From Anaerolineae bacterium (GTDB lineage Bacteria > Chloroflexota > Anaerolineae > Aggregatilineales > Phototrophicaceae), in the NCBI GenBank assembly GCA_025454675.1, contig JALONZ010000006.1:1-17222 (forward strand): a stretch of DNA of 17,222 bases, given 5' to 3'. This document shows positions 7,662 through 16,370 of the stretch, in pieces. Both the position numbers and the translations under genes were made by a program. The notes under the pieces are model-generated. The model was not told where the DNA came from and did no database searches. It saw nothing but the letters and a program-made list of their open reading frames with translations. Every line of letters starts with the position of its first letter. The first letter of the stretch is position 1.

Positions 7662-10600
7662 ATGGTCATCAAACAGCCCATATCACCAAACGGGCAACTG
7701 AATATCGCAGAATTAAACCTGCCTCCATTGAATCAAGATGATGGAGCAATTCGGCGTTCTCATGACCTATTAGAATTATTAGGCGAATGGCATTTGTCAT
7801 CCGATACGCATATCGCCGCCCAGTTATCCCCCTATTTTCAGCATCCAAATTTCAAAATAGAATTGGTTAAAAATCAATTTGGCGAGCGTGTTGGCGATTT
7901 ATGTCATTTAGCGACCACTTATTTAACCTCACAAAAATCAAAATCAGCTAACCCACGCACCATCCGCGCCGAGCATTTACGCAAATGTTATTATTTGGCA
8001 TATACCAACCGCGAAGCCTTATTATTCATCCTTGCCATGCGATTGGTCAGTTTGGGCGATATAGATACCTTCACCACCGAAGAACGACACCAATGGGCAA
8101 ATGATAATTTAAGCCATTATTTGCCGGTATTTGAATTGCTGGGACTCAAAAATTATGCCCAAGCCTTGCGTGATGTCAGTTTGCGCCTCACGGATAAAGC
8201 CTTATATGAATCATTAGAGAAAAAAATCGAAACTTATTATGCCGATTATCAGCAAATATTCTTAAATTTCCAAAGGGATATAAATACCTTATTCGCCAGT
8301 CATAATATCCCCGAATGTCGCATCAAACCGCAAGAATTATCACCTGCCAATTTATATGCCTTTGACCAAGAATCGAATAACACCCCCACATTACCAACCC
8401 ATCTGATAATAGATATGTTATTTGATTGTGAACCCGATTGTTATCAGGCATTAGGGGCATTACATCATCAATTTATGCCCATAAAACCGGTGATAGATGG
8501 CTTGGCGTACCCTCGTTATAACGGTTATCGTGCCTTATCTACCACCTTACAAATCGCGCCTAATGTGCAAGTGACCGTACTCATCCGTACCCATGAAGCC
8601 GAGCGCATGAATACACATGGCATTTTGGCAAAGGCACAAACGGGTAATTTGACGCGCAATGTGTGGTGGCATACCCCACATCAAACCTTAACGCAAAAAA
8701 TTAGCAAACCTACCGACCCCATAGGTGTATTTACACCTGATGGACGTTGGATTTATCCCTTACCACAAGGTTTCACGGTGCTGGATTTTGCGTTTCGCGT
8801 TCATTCGGAATTAGGGGCGTATGCGCGGGCTTTTTGGGTGAATGGCAAAAATGCGGTGCATCACCACACCCTACATCATACCGATTTAGTCGAAATTGAA
8901 TTTGACCGCAACACACCCCATATCACCAGTGATTGGTTATCATCGGCGTATTCTGCAAAAACACGCCGTCATATCAAATCATTCTTAAAACGTCACGCCC
9001 CACCCCAAACATTAGAAATCCCCATCCATTCAACCGGGCGGGAACGTCTGGAAATGGTGTTAGAGCGCGAAATGGGTGTCTATCGGTTGCGTTTTTCATC
9101 TGAACAATTAGAGGCAAAACTCAGCCGATGGGCGGCGGCACACAATTATGCCGATGTATATGGCATTTATCAGGCGATTGAATTGGGTACGATTAGCGCC
9201 GATGAAGTTGTATGCACGCTGATTGAAGAAGAATTAACACCGCATATCGTCCGCACCGATGGCAAACGGGTTAATCATGCGCGGATTCGGTTATGTCGGT
9301 GTTGGATGATGGCAGAAGAATCGGTCAAATGGACACTCAATTCGCGCATCACCATTAATACACCCATCGTTGGGCGCATGGTCGGCAAAGATAAACCCCT
9401 GATGATGGTACATCGTGCCGATTGCCTGAATGCACCCGACCCTGAAGATGCCATCAAATTACGCTGGCAAAAACCGAGCATTACCCACGAATCGGCAGAA
9501 GTCATTATTCACGCGCCGTTCCGATTCGGCATCCCCAGCCTAATTTTACATAAACTCGAAGCCCGCCAAAAAACCGATTCAAAAGATGGGCTGGTGTTGC
9601 ATCGGTATTTCACCGAGACGAATGCCTATCAAACCACCATCACTTGCACTGTTTCATCAGCCAATATAGACCATATCAAAGGGCTAGAGGACGATTTACA
9701 AAATCTACAGGCGCGGGGCGATATTTTTGATTATTCATTTTGGGGCTTATTTCATAGCGACCAAATTCAATTGGCGGGCAAATTTGATAAACGCCAACAT
9801 AACCCATATACCCTCAAACAAATCCGCGACCAAGCCATGTTCTTTGGACGCGATGAAGAAATTAAGCGTGTTTTGGAATACCTGCGCGAAGGGGAGACCT
9901 TCATCGTGCTATATGGTCAAAAGCGCATCGGCAAAACATCCCTCATGGAACATTTGGCGGGGCATCTCATCCCCAAAACCACCCATGCCGATATGATTCC
10001 TATCTTTTTTGATGCCCTCAGTTTAGCGCCATTCAACACAACAACATTATTGCGTGGCTTGATAGAGACCGCAACACCCCATATCACACGCATCATCAAA
10101 CGGGCAACACTCCCCACCGAGTTAAGATTGCGCCCGCATGAACTCCATCAAAACCCATTCACCTATTTCGCCGATTGGGTCAAACGGGTCGAAAAACGCT
10201 TAGGCAATAAACGCCTCTTATTCATGATTGATGAATTTACCCGTGCCGAAGAAGAATTTCGGCGTGGCAATGTGGATGAATCCTTCTTTAGTGGGTTGCA
10301 ATGGCTGGCAGGAAATCAGCATATCGGCTTTTTTATTTGTGTCCATGACCATATTTATCGGCATAACACCCAAAGTTGGGGTTTTCTGCAACGCGGTCAT
10401 CCGCTATATTTACGCACGCTCGATAAACAAGCCGCCAAAAAACTCATTCAATTGCCGTTACAATCGTTATATCAATTCGATGACGGTGTTGTAGATGAAA
10501 TTGTGGATTTGACCAATGGACACCCCTATTTCATTCAAGCCATTTGTTTGGAATTGAGCGTGCATATGTCCAAACAAGATACCCATCGCATTCGGCGCGA

Positions 10601-10955
10601 TGATTTGCAAGTGGCAACTGCCATTGTGTTGCACAACGGTGAACATTATTTCAATCATTTTCATAATCGGATAGACGCATTGACTAATAACGTCTTAAAA
10701 TGTGTGGCGCTCCTCGCCAATGATGAGGATAACCAATGGGTACAACGCGACCAAATTCAAGAAACCGCCCTAGAATGGCAACTCGGAACACGCATCAACA
10801 TCTCCGAAAGCATTGGCACACTCTATCAGGCGGGCATCATTGAAGCCCAAAAGATGAATACCAAAGTTGCTTATCGCATCCCCATTAAGCTATTCCAGTT
10901 TTGGTTGCGACAAGGCACACATCCTTTGATTAAATCCGATATTCAAAGACACTAA
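7662..10955 (+). CDS. RelA/SpoT-like (degenerate) protein fused to a STAND-type NTPase
   Basis: 1097 residues. The first about 690 follow the long-RSH domain order. HD-like, about 45-185: FGERVGDLCHLATTY and ILAMRLVSLGDI align with RSH FGxxVAxLVxGVTKL and KLADRLHNMRTL. Synthetase-like, 190-325: CYQALGALHHQFMPI, YPRYNGYRALSTT, VLIRTHEAERMNTHG. TGS, 353-414: VFTPDGRWIYPLPQGFTVLDFAF, VHSELG, DLVEIE. Helical, 420-525. Zinc-finger-like, 543-602: VHRADC, closing W. ACT-like, 611-692. The HD motifs and synthetase EVQIRT glutamate are missing (TVLIRT here), so it probably neither makes nor degrades (p)ppGpp. Residues 715-1090 form an NTPase: FFGRDEEI, Walker A YGQKRIGKTS (751-760), Walker B LLFMIDEF (852-859), GHPYFIQAICLEL (953-965) and a probable winged-helix-like end. 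First gene of a two-gene operon. Domain calls are by eye, but the length and order of matches make the RSH assignment firm. Confidence 0.85.
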   Translation: MVIKQPISPNGQLNIAELNLPPLNQDDGAIRRSHDLLELLGEWHLSSDTHIAAQLSPYFQHPNFKIELVKNQFGERVGDLCHLATTYLTSQKSKSANPRTIRAEHLRKCYYLAYTNREALLFILAMRLVSLGDIDTFTTEERHQWANDNLSHYLPVFELLGLKNYAQALRDVSLRLTDKALYESLEKKIETYYADYQQIFLNFQRDINTLFASHNIPECRIKPQELSPANLYAFDQESNNTPTLPTHLIIDMLFDCEPDCYQALGALHHQFMPIKPVIDGLAYPRYNGYRALSTTLQIAPNVQVTVLIRTHEAERMNTHGILAKAQTGNLTRNVWWHTPHQTLTQKISKPTDPIGVFTPDGRWIYPLPQGFTVLDFAFRVHSELGAYARAFWVNGKNAVHHHTLHHTDLVEIEFDRNTPHITSDWLSSAYSAKTRRHIKSFLKRHAPPQTLEIPIHSTGRERLEMVLEREMGVYRLRFSSEQLEAKLSRWAAAHNYADVYGIYQAIELGTISADEVVCTLIEEELTPHIVRTDGKRVNHARIRLCRCWMMAEESVKWTLNSRITINTPIVGRMVGKDKPLMMVHRADCLNAPDPEDAIKLRWQKPSITHESAEVIIHAPFRFGIPSLILHKLEARQKTDSKDGLVLHRYFTETNAYQTTITCTVSSANIDHIKGLEDDLQNLQARGDIFDYSFWGLFHSDQIQLAGKFDKRQHNPYTLKQIRDQAMFFGRDEEIKRVLEYLREGETFIVLYGQKRIGKTSLMEHLAGHLIPKTTHADMIPIFFDALSLAPFNTTTLLRGLIETATPHITRIIKRATLPTELRLRPHELHQNPFTYFADWVKRVEKRLGNKRLLFMIDEFTRAEEEFRRGNVDESFFSGLQWLAGNQHIGFFICVHDHIYRHNTQSWGFLQRGHPLYLRTLDKQAAKKLIQLPLQSLYQFDDGVVDEIVDLTNGHPYFIQAICLELSVHMSKQDTHRIRRDDLQVATAIVLHNGEHYFNHFHNRIDALTNNVLKCVALLANDEDNQWVQRDQIQETALEWQLGTRINISESIGTLYQAGIIEAQKMNTKVAYRIPIKLFQFWLRQGTHPLIKSDIQRH

Positions 10956-10970
10956 CGAAGGAACGCTGTT

Positions 10971-12407
10971 ATGAACACCTCACAAAATCCTTATTCACGC
11001 TTATTGCACTTATTTGATGCTGACCATTTTTATGGGCGTACTGATGAAATTATCGTCATTCTACAAGTCATCACCGCGCCCCACCCCACCAGCCAAGCCA
11101 TTTATGGTAGCCGAACCATTGGCAAAACGGCATTGCTCAATTATATAAAAGACCCCAACGGCGCATTATATACCTACCGAGATTTTCTCTATAGCGCCTA
11201 TCATGTCGGTGGTGGTCGCTATTTGCATTTTGTGTATATCAATCTCAATTTGTTCACACAAGGCGATGAACTCTTTTTTATCCTCGTGACCAGTTTAGAA
11301 AATAGCCTAGATGATGATAATTCGCCTGTATCCGAGTTTGAATTCGCATCCTATCATAACCACATGACCAAGCAAGAACTCCATACCATCCTGCGCGATA
11401 CCTTGCGCCGATTAGATGAAATGGGGGTGCGTGTGGTGTTCATGTTGGATGATTTCGATACGGCTGTCATGGTATTGACCATTGAAGATGACCACTTGCT
11501 CCGCACCATTGCCGATATTGCCCCGTTTATCATCGCCACAGAAAGACCCATCCCAGAATTGCGCCCCGATATTGTCGAGGCATCGCCACTACTTGGCATT
11601 TTACGCCCCAGTGCATTAGGCTTGCTATCTGCCGATTCTGCAAAATCTCTCATCAGGCAACCCGCCCAAAATAGCGGTATCTTTATATCTGATAATGAAG
11701 TTGCATTCCTGATGAATATTGGTGGCAAACATCCCTTTCTATTGTTATCGGTGTGCGAATTTTATTTCAATATGCGTCGTGATTATCCCGATTTGCCCAA
11801 ACTACTATCCAATCAAGATAATTGGGGCAATATTCGCAATCAGTTTATCAGTCGGTTGCTCAATTTGTCGCATATCAAAACGGTGTTGCAACGCACATGG
11901 ACAACCCTATCATCCGACGAACAACGGGTTTTATTATATATTGCCGATGAAAATGATACCCCCCAAACACCTGACACCGTTTTAATCGCAGGGCGTTTGT
12001 TGAATAAAGCCTTAGCTGAACTCGATTTTCAATATGGTGTCTATCGCATTTCAGGCGAGTTATTACAAGAATATCTCAATCGGTATACCACCAAACCACC
12101 CACACAACCGAAAACATCCACCGCAACCATGCTAACAGCAAATGCCAAGCGATTGATTCAAACACTCTCACCCATAGACCGCAATGTGTTTCGCTATTTG
12201 GTCAAAAACCCAAATCGGGTATGCACCTTTGAGGAATTACTCGATGCCGTGTGGACAGATACTGATAAATCAAAACGTGCCTTAGAAGCCTCTATTCATC
12301 GGTTACGCCGTCATTTAACCGATGGTCAAGAAATCCAAAATATTCGCGGACGCGGTTATAAATATATTGCCAATCCCAATATCCAACCCGCCAAAATAAC
12401 CGATTAA
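10971..12407 (+). CDS. STAND-type NTPase with C-terminal PhoB/OmpR-type winged-helix DNA-binding domain
   Basis: 478 residues. The NTPase occupies about 1-370: HFYGRTDEIIVIL (19-31), Walker A IYGSRTIGKTALL (44-56), Walker B VVFMLDDFD (155-163, Asp-Asp rather than the Asp-Glu of its neighbour) and GGKHPFLLLSVCEF (251-264). A proline/threonine-rich linker (373-388) leads to a winged helix at about 393-468: LSPIDRNVFRYLVKNPNRVCTFEELLDAVW, then SIHRLRRHL as recognition helix and IRGRGYKYI as wing, the hallmark of transcriptional-regulator C-terminal domains. The NTPase module is paralogous to that of the preceding gene (xYGR/FGRxDEI, YGxxxIGKTxL, GHPF/GHPYF). The ATG at 10971 is preceded by GAAGGAA, 15 bases after the upstream stop, so cotranslation is likely. 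Probably an NTP-switched transcription factor; target sites may be the direct-repeat boxes at 7481-7638. Confidence 0.88.
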   Translation: MNTSQNPYSRLLHLFDADHFYGRTDEIIVILQVITAPHPTSQAIYGSRTIGKTALLNYIKDPNGALYTYRDFLYSAYHVGGGRYLHFVYINLNLFTQGDELFFILVTSLENSLDDDNSPVSEFEFASYHNHMTKQELHTILRDTLRRLDEMGVRVVFMLDDFDTAVMVLTIEDDHLLRTIADIAPFIIATERPIPELRPDIVEASPLLGILRPSALGLLSADSAKSLIRQPAQNSGIFISDNEVAFLMNIGGKHPFLLLSVCEFYFNMRRDYPDLPKLLSNQDNWGNIRNQFISRLLNLSHIKTVLQRTWTTLSSDEQRVLLYIADENDTPQTPDTVLIAGRLLNKALAELDFQYGVYRISGELLQEYLNRYTTKPPTQPKTSTATMLTANAKRLIQTLSPIDRNVFRYLVKNPNRVCTFEELLDAVWTDTDKSKRALEASIHRLRRHLTDGQEIQNIRGRGYKYIANPNIQPAKITD

Positions 12408-12425
12408 CCTCGTTAAAAAATCGTA

Positions 12426-12451
12426 TAAGGGCGCAACATATTGCGCCCTTA
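12426..12451. terminator. Bidirectional Rho-independent terminator between convergent genes
   Basis: TAAGGGCGCAA-CATA-TTGCGCCCTTA makes a perfect 11-base stem with a 4-base loop. Read on the minus strand it is followed within a few bases by a run of six T (complement of the A-run near 12416), so it should terminate the amylase transcript well. On the plus strand the downstream tract (CATCTCATTCATTTT) is only loosely T-rich, so termination of the NTPase operon may be weaker. Confidence 0.8.
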
Positions 12452-12464
12452 CATCTCATTCATT

Positions 12465-15400
12465 TTATGATTGAAAACCAACCAACTCCATCTCTAGCCC
12501 ACCATCCAACACCGTAAAGTCGAGGATGTCATAATTCATCGTGCCGACAATCGTCCGCGCATACGTATTTATTGCATGTGCAAACGCAGTTAGCAAGTGT
12601 TGGCGAATTGCATCGGCATAAGCAGTAGACGGTGCGCCATTGCTGGTGTTGGTGATACTTGTCACCGTCCAGCGCATGGTGCTGGTTGCCCCTGCGGGGT
12701 TGAGGGTGATTTCGGCAATCCCCGATTCGCCATTCACAACCACCGCAATCCGCAATTTATCAGACGCAACAAAATCGGTCACAATATAATTCCACCCATT
12801 CGGTGTGCCGTTGGTTTGCAAATGATAAAGTAATTCTTGTTCGGTCATCAACGGTTGGAACGATACATACGCCGTCACCAAATTCGATGAGACGGTAATC
12901 GGTTGGGCATCCAACACCGCATTCAAATTGGTACTCAGGGTTTTACTCCCCCCAGCGACACCCGTCACATCCACAGTCAATGTGCATATGCTATCGGCGC
13001 TAATCGTGCCACCCGATAAGCTAATCACACTGCTACCCGCAGTCGGTGCGAATGTCCCACCGGCACATGGATTGACGACATTCGGCGGGGTCGCAACCAC
13101 CAACCCCGTCGGCAAATTCAGCGTAAAACCGACATTCGTCAATTCGCCAAGCCCTGAATTATCAATCACGATGCTCATTTGCGTGCTGGTATTGATGCCA
13201 ATTTGGGCTTGCGCGGTACTTAACGCCACATCAGGCGCGGCATTCACAAAAAAGGTTGCCCCGCCCACAAAATCGCTGATGCTGGGGGTGGTATTATGGT
13301 CGAAGAAGGCGCTAATCCTATCCAGATTCGTATCTTTTATCGTGTTCGGAATCGTCTGCCACTGCGAACCACTCCACCACCACAAATCATATGCGCCTTC
13401 ACTACCACCATCTGCATATTGCACAACCACTTCAAGACCAGTTATCTCGCTAGGGTTTTGTGAGCCAATTGTGGCATGAACAACAGGGGAACGCAAACTC
13501 GATGCAATCGGACCAGGGTGTGGATTTTCGGAGAGCTGAATAGCACTCATCGCCAAATCAACCGTACCATACTTCGTCAATGTCATACCTACTGTGCCTA
13601 AATCACCAACTGATTCGGGACCAGTACCGACAAAACGTTGTGACTGATGATTGACAAATACCAATCCGGGCATCCCCACTTGCATCGTGCGTGTTGCCTT
13701 ATAAACAACACCGCTATGGTCAGTAATTCGCGCCTCAACAATAGCTGTCTCTGGGGAAGCTGGGGTATCGTACATAAACGAAGCATTTCCATACATATCT
13801 GTCAATGCAAAATTCACGCTAAGTGTTCCAGCCCCGTGAATAATGGCAAAATCAACCCGCTCGCCTGCTGGCAGGGGCAACCCATTAATACCCGTTATCG
13901 TTGCAGTAAATGAACCAGAATTATTGGTGGGTAGCTGGGATGTATACCCTGTAAATTCGATTTTGCCAACGGGAATTGTGGGAACAACAGGTACTGTCTC
14001 AGGATTATCAATGGGTTGCACCAACAGCACCGATGTGAGGGGCAACACCCCATTCACCGTAATATTAGACCCGCTCACCGTCCAGCCAGTAGCATTATTT
14101 ACCCCATTATCGGGCAAAATATCATAAAATGTGCCTGTACACGCCGCTGGCAAGGGCAAATCGCCATTGTTGCTGATATTGCGCGTGTTGTTCAAATCGC
14201 GGTTGAACAAAGCAATCGCGCATGTGCCTGCTGTCGCATCAAACCGCGCATAACCATAGGTCTGCAAATCATCCCGAATGGCGATTGTCCACAAATCGCC
14301 CGTCCGCAAAACCGGATAATTGCGCCTTGCCAACCCCAATGTGCGATAATAATTTTGCAAGTCAAAGTTTGGCAATCCAACCGGTAAATTGCCATCCGCG
14401 CTATCGAATTGATAATCGTCATAACCCCACACCATCGGATGACGGTTATATGGGTCATCTTGCATAATGCCACCCACTTCTTTCCCCGCGCCCCAATTGG
14501 CATAGCCACCATAATCCCGCGCTCCAAGCCCCACCTCATCCCCATAATAAACAGTCGGCGCACCCGGATAAGTGAATTGCAACGCCGCCATCATTCGCAT
14601 TTTGAGTAAGGCTTGATTCAAATCATTTGACCGCTCCCGCAAAACAAATAACGGACGGTTTGTATCATGCGACCCCATCAAATTCATCATCGCATACCAT
14701 GCAGGCGCGGGGTAATCTTCCCGAATCGAATTGAGGACATAATCAAATTGTGATGGCGTGAGGTAGTGCATGGTTTGGTCGCCATTACTATCATTATCCG
14801 TCCACGCGCTATTGACAAGGAAACCCAACACCGCCTTGCGATACCGATAATTCATGGTCGCATCCATTTGGTCGCCATAAAGCCATGGGGTCGCCTCAAA
14901 CCACACTTCGCTATAAAGCGGTCCATTCAGCCCGTCATTATTTTTGACCTGATTGCGGAATTGCACCCAAAAATCATGCGGGATTTCATCCGCCACATCA
15001 AACCGCCAGCCATCCGCGCCGAGCGCGTACCATTGTTGAATGACAGCTAAACTGCTCCCCACACCGTTATCACCATCATTATCCACATCAAACACATAAT
15101 CGCGCACCGAATTGTTGGCTTGCCAATCAATCAAATTCGGCAACGTATCATATCCCCACCACGATTCATACCGTTTACCCTCATAACACGGACCCGTAAA
15201 CGGTGCGCCTAAAAATTGATAGAAGGTAGCAAATGGGGATGATGCCGCTTCACATGCACCACTGCCATCATTGCCCAAACTGGGTCCCCCCGCCGCATTC
15301 CAACGGTTATAACGGTCAAAATAGCGCGAATCCGACCCTGTATGATTAAACACACCATCCAAAATAATTTTAATTCCACGCGCTTCGGCTTCTGCATTGA

Positions 15401-16322
15401 AGGCTTCAAATAAGGCATTATCCCCATAGCGCGGATTCAGATTCAGATAATCGGTTGTATCATAGCCATGATTTGAGGGCGCATTAAAAATCGGATTAAA
15501 ATAAATCGCGGTCACGCCCAACGATTGCAGATAATCCAATTCATCCATCACCCCTTGCAAATCGCCCCCAAAAAAATCCCGACTCCATTGATTTGTCACC
15601 CGTGCATCTTCTGGTGCTTCATGCCAAATGGCGTGCAAGGTGGTCGGATTGCCATACACATCCCCATAAACCCATTGGTCGTTGGTATTATCCCCATTCC
15701 GAAAGCGGTCGGGCATAATTTGATAAATCGTTGCATTTTCTGCCCATGAATCCAAATAATTGGTATAGGCAGACGCATTATATACCGTGATATTGAATGA
15801 ATTATTCAACACCGCGCTATTATTTTCATCTACCATAATCCCGACACCATTTTCAAACCGGTCTTCATGGTCATAACTATTATGCGCGTGGTCATCCACA
15901 TACCAATCGCTATCTGAACCGTCTACCAGTTGAAATTTATAATATAAAACGCGCGGGGATGCGGTTGCGCTGGCGGGAATATTTGCAAACCACAAATCAC
16001 ACGATGTATCGGGACCAGGGATGGATGGACAATCCACATTACTTTGATAAGCTAGGGGCAAAATCAAATCACCACCGTGTGCATTCCACACATACACATT
16101 CGCCGATGTCAAATCGAATGACCGCACGCGAATCCGAATCGTAATCGCCGTATTTAATGGCACAGCCCCAAACGGGTTGCGATATGTTATATCGCGCGTA
16201 TTATGAAAAATATCTGCCCATTCAACGGTATTCGGTGAAGCATAAGTCGTTGGAATAGATACCGCCAACAAAATCCATATCACTGCCAAATAAAACCACA
16301 TTCTTAAAAAAGGTCGTCTCAT
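12465..16322 (-). CDS. Secreted multidomain GH13 alpha-amylase / neopullulanase-like enzyme
   Basis: 1285 residues. Signal peptide: MRRPFLR, then a hydrophobic core to about 22 and an AYAS-type cleavage region (TTYAS) near 29. Residues 30-185 form an N-terminal beta domain of the CBM34/neopullulanase sort. The GH13 barrel is about 190-660: NATIYQIMPDRF, region I DGVFNHT (322-328), region II DGWRFDVAD (437-445, nucleophile Asp442), region III YSEVW (acid/base Glu472), region IV MGSHDTNR (549-556, Asp553). A beta domain ends near 770. Then an Ig-like domain (about 785-882), a domain with YDLWWWSGSQW and TTPSISDFVGG (885-1025), a DUF11-like repeat (1028-1155, DVALSTAQAQIGINTSTQMSI), and an unrecognised 125-residue end. 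It hydrolyses alpha-glucans outside the cell; the exact linkage preference is not readable. No LPXTG or membrane anchor is visible. ATG 16322 is preceded by GAGGTAA. Confidence 0.93.
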   Translation of the reverse strand: MRRPFLRMWFYLAVIWILLAVSIPTTYASPNTVEWADIFHNTRDITYRNPFGAVPLNTAITIRIRVRSFDLTSANVYVWNAHGGDLILPLAYQSNVDCPSIPGPDTSCDLWFANIPASATASPRVLYYKFQLVDGSDSDWYVDDHAHNSYDHEDRFENGVGIMVDENNSAVLNNSFNITVYNASAYTNYLDSWAENATIYQIMPDRFRNGDNTNDQWVYGDVYGNPTTLHAIWHEAPEDARVTNQWSRDFFGGDLQGVMDELDYLQSLGVTAIYFNPIFNAPSNHGYDTTDYLNLNPRYGDNALFEAFNAEAEARGIKIILDGVFNHTGSDSRYFDRYNRWNAAGGPSLGNDGSGACEAASSPFATFYQFLGAPFTGPCYEGKRYESWWGYDTLPNLIDWQANNSVRDYVFDVDNDGDNGVGSSLAVIQQWYALGADGWRFDVADEIPHDFWVQFRNQVKNNDGLNGPLYSEVWFEATPWLYGDQMDATMNYRYRKAVLGFLVNSAWTDNDSNGDQTMHYLTPSQFDYVLNSIREDYPAPAWYAMMNLMGSHDTNRPLFVLRERSNDLNQALLKMRMMAALQFTYPGAPTVYYGDEVGLGARDYGGYANWGAGKEVGGIMQDDPYNRHPMVWGYDDYQFDSADGNLPVGLPNFDLQNYYRTLGLARRNYPVLRTGDLWTIAIRDDLQTYGYARFDATAGTCAIALFNRDLNNTRNISNNGDLPLPAACTGTFYDILPDNGVNNATGWTVSGSNITVNGVLPLTSVLLVQPIDNPETVPVVPTIPVGKIEFTGYTSQLPTNNSGSFTATITGINGLPLPAGERVDFAIIHGAGTLSVNFALTDMYGNASFMYDTPASPETAIVEARITDHSGVVYKATRTMQVGMPGLVFVNHQSQRFVGTGPESVGDLGTVGMTLTKYGTVDLAMSAIQLSENPHPGPIASSLRSPVVHATIGSQNPSEITGLEVVVQYADGGSEGAYDLWWWSGSQWQTIPNTIKDTNLDRISAFFDHNTTPSISDFVGGATFFVNAAPDVALSTAQAQIGINTSTQMSIVIDNSGLGELTNVGFTLNLPTGLVVATPPNVVNPCAGGTFAPTAGSSVISLSGGTISADSICTLTVDVTGVAGGSKTLSTNLNAVLDAQPITVSSNLVTAYVSFQPLMTEQELLYHLQTNGTPNGWNYIVTDFVASDKLRIAVVVNGESGIAEITLNPAGATSTMRWTVTSITNTSNGAPSTAYADAIRQHLLTAFAHAINTYARTIVGTMNYDILDFTVLDGGLEMELVGFQS

Positions 16323-16370
16323 AAAATTACCTCAATAAACTCGATTTCCATCAAAAAACATTAACGGCAT

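Noticed and set aside
7662..10955. Toxic small alarmone synthetase or CapRel-type toxin
   Set aside because: The synthetase motif is degenerate and the protein has the long-RSH layout rather than the compact toxin layout; no antitoxin-like gene is adjacent.
10971..12407. SARP/BTAD-type regulator
   Set aside because: The winged helix is at the C-terminus, and no BTAD or TPR region is visible.
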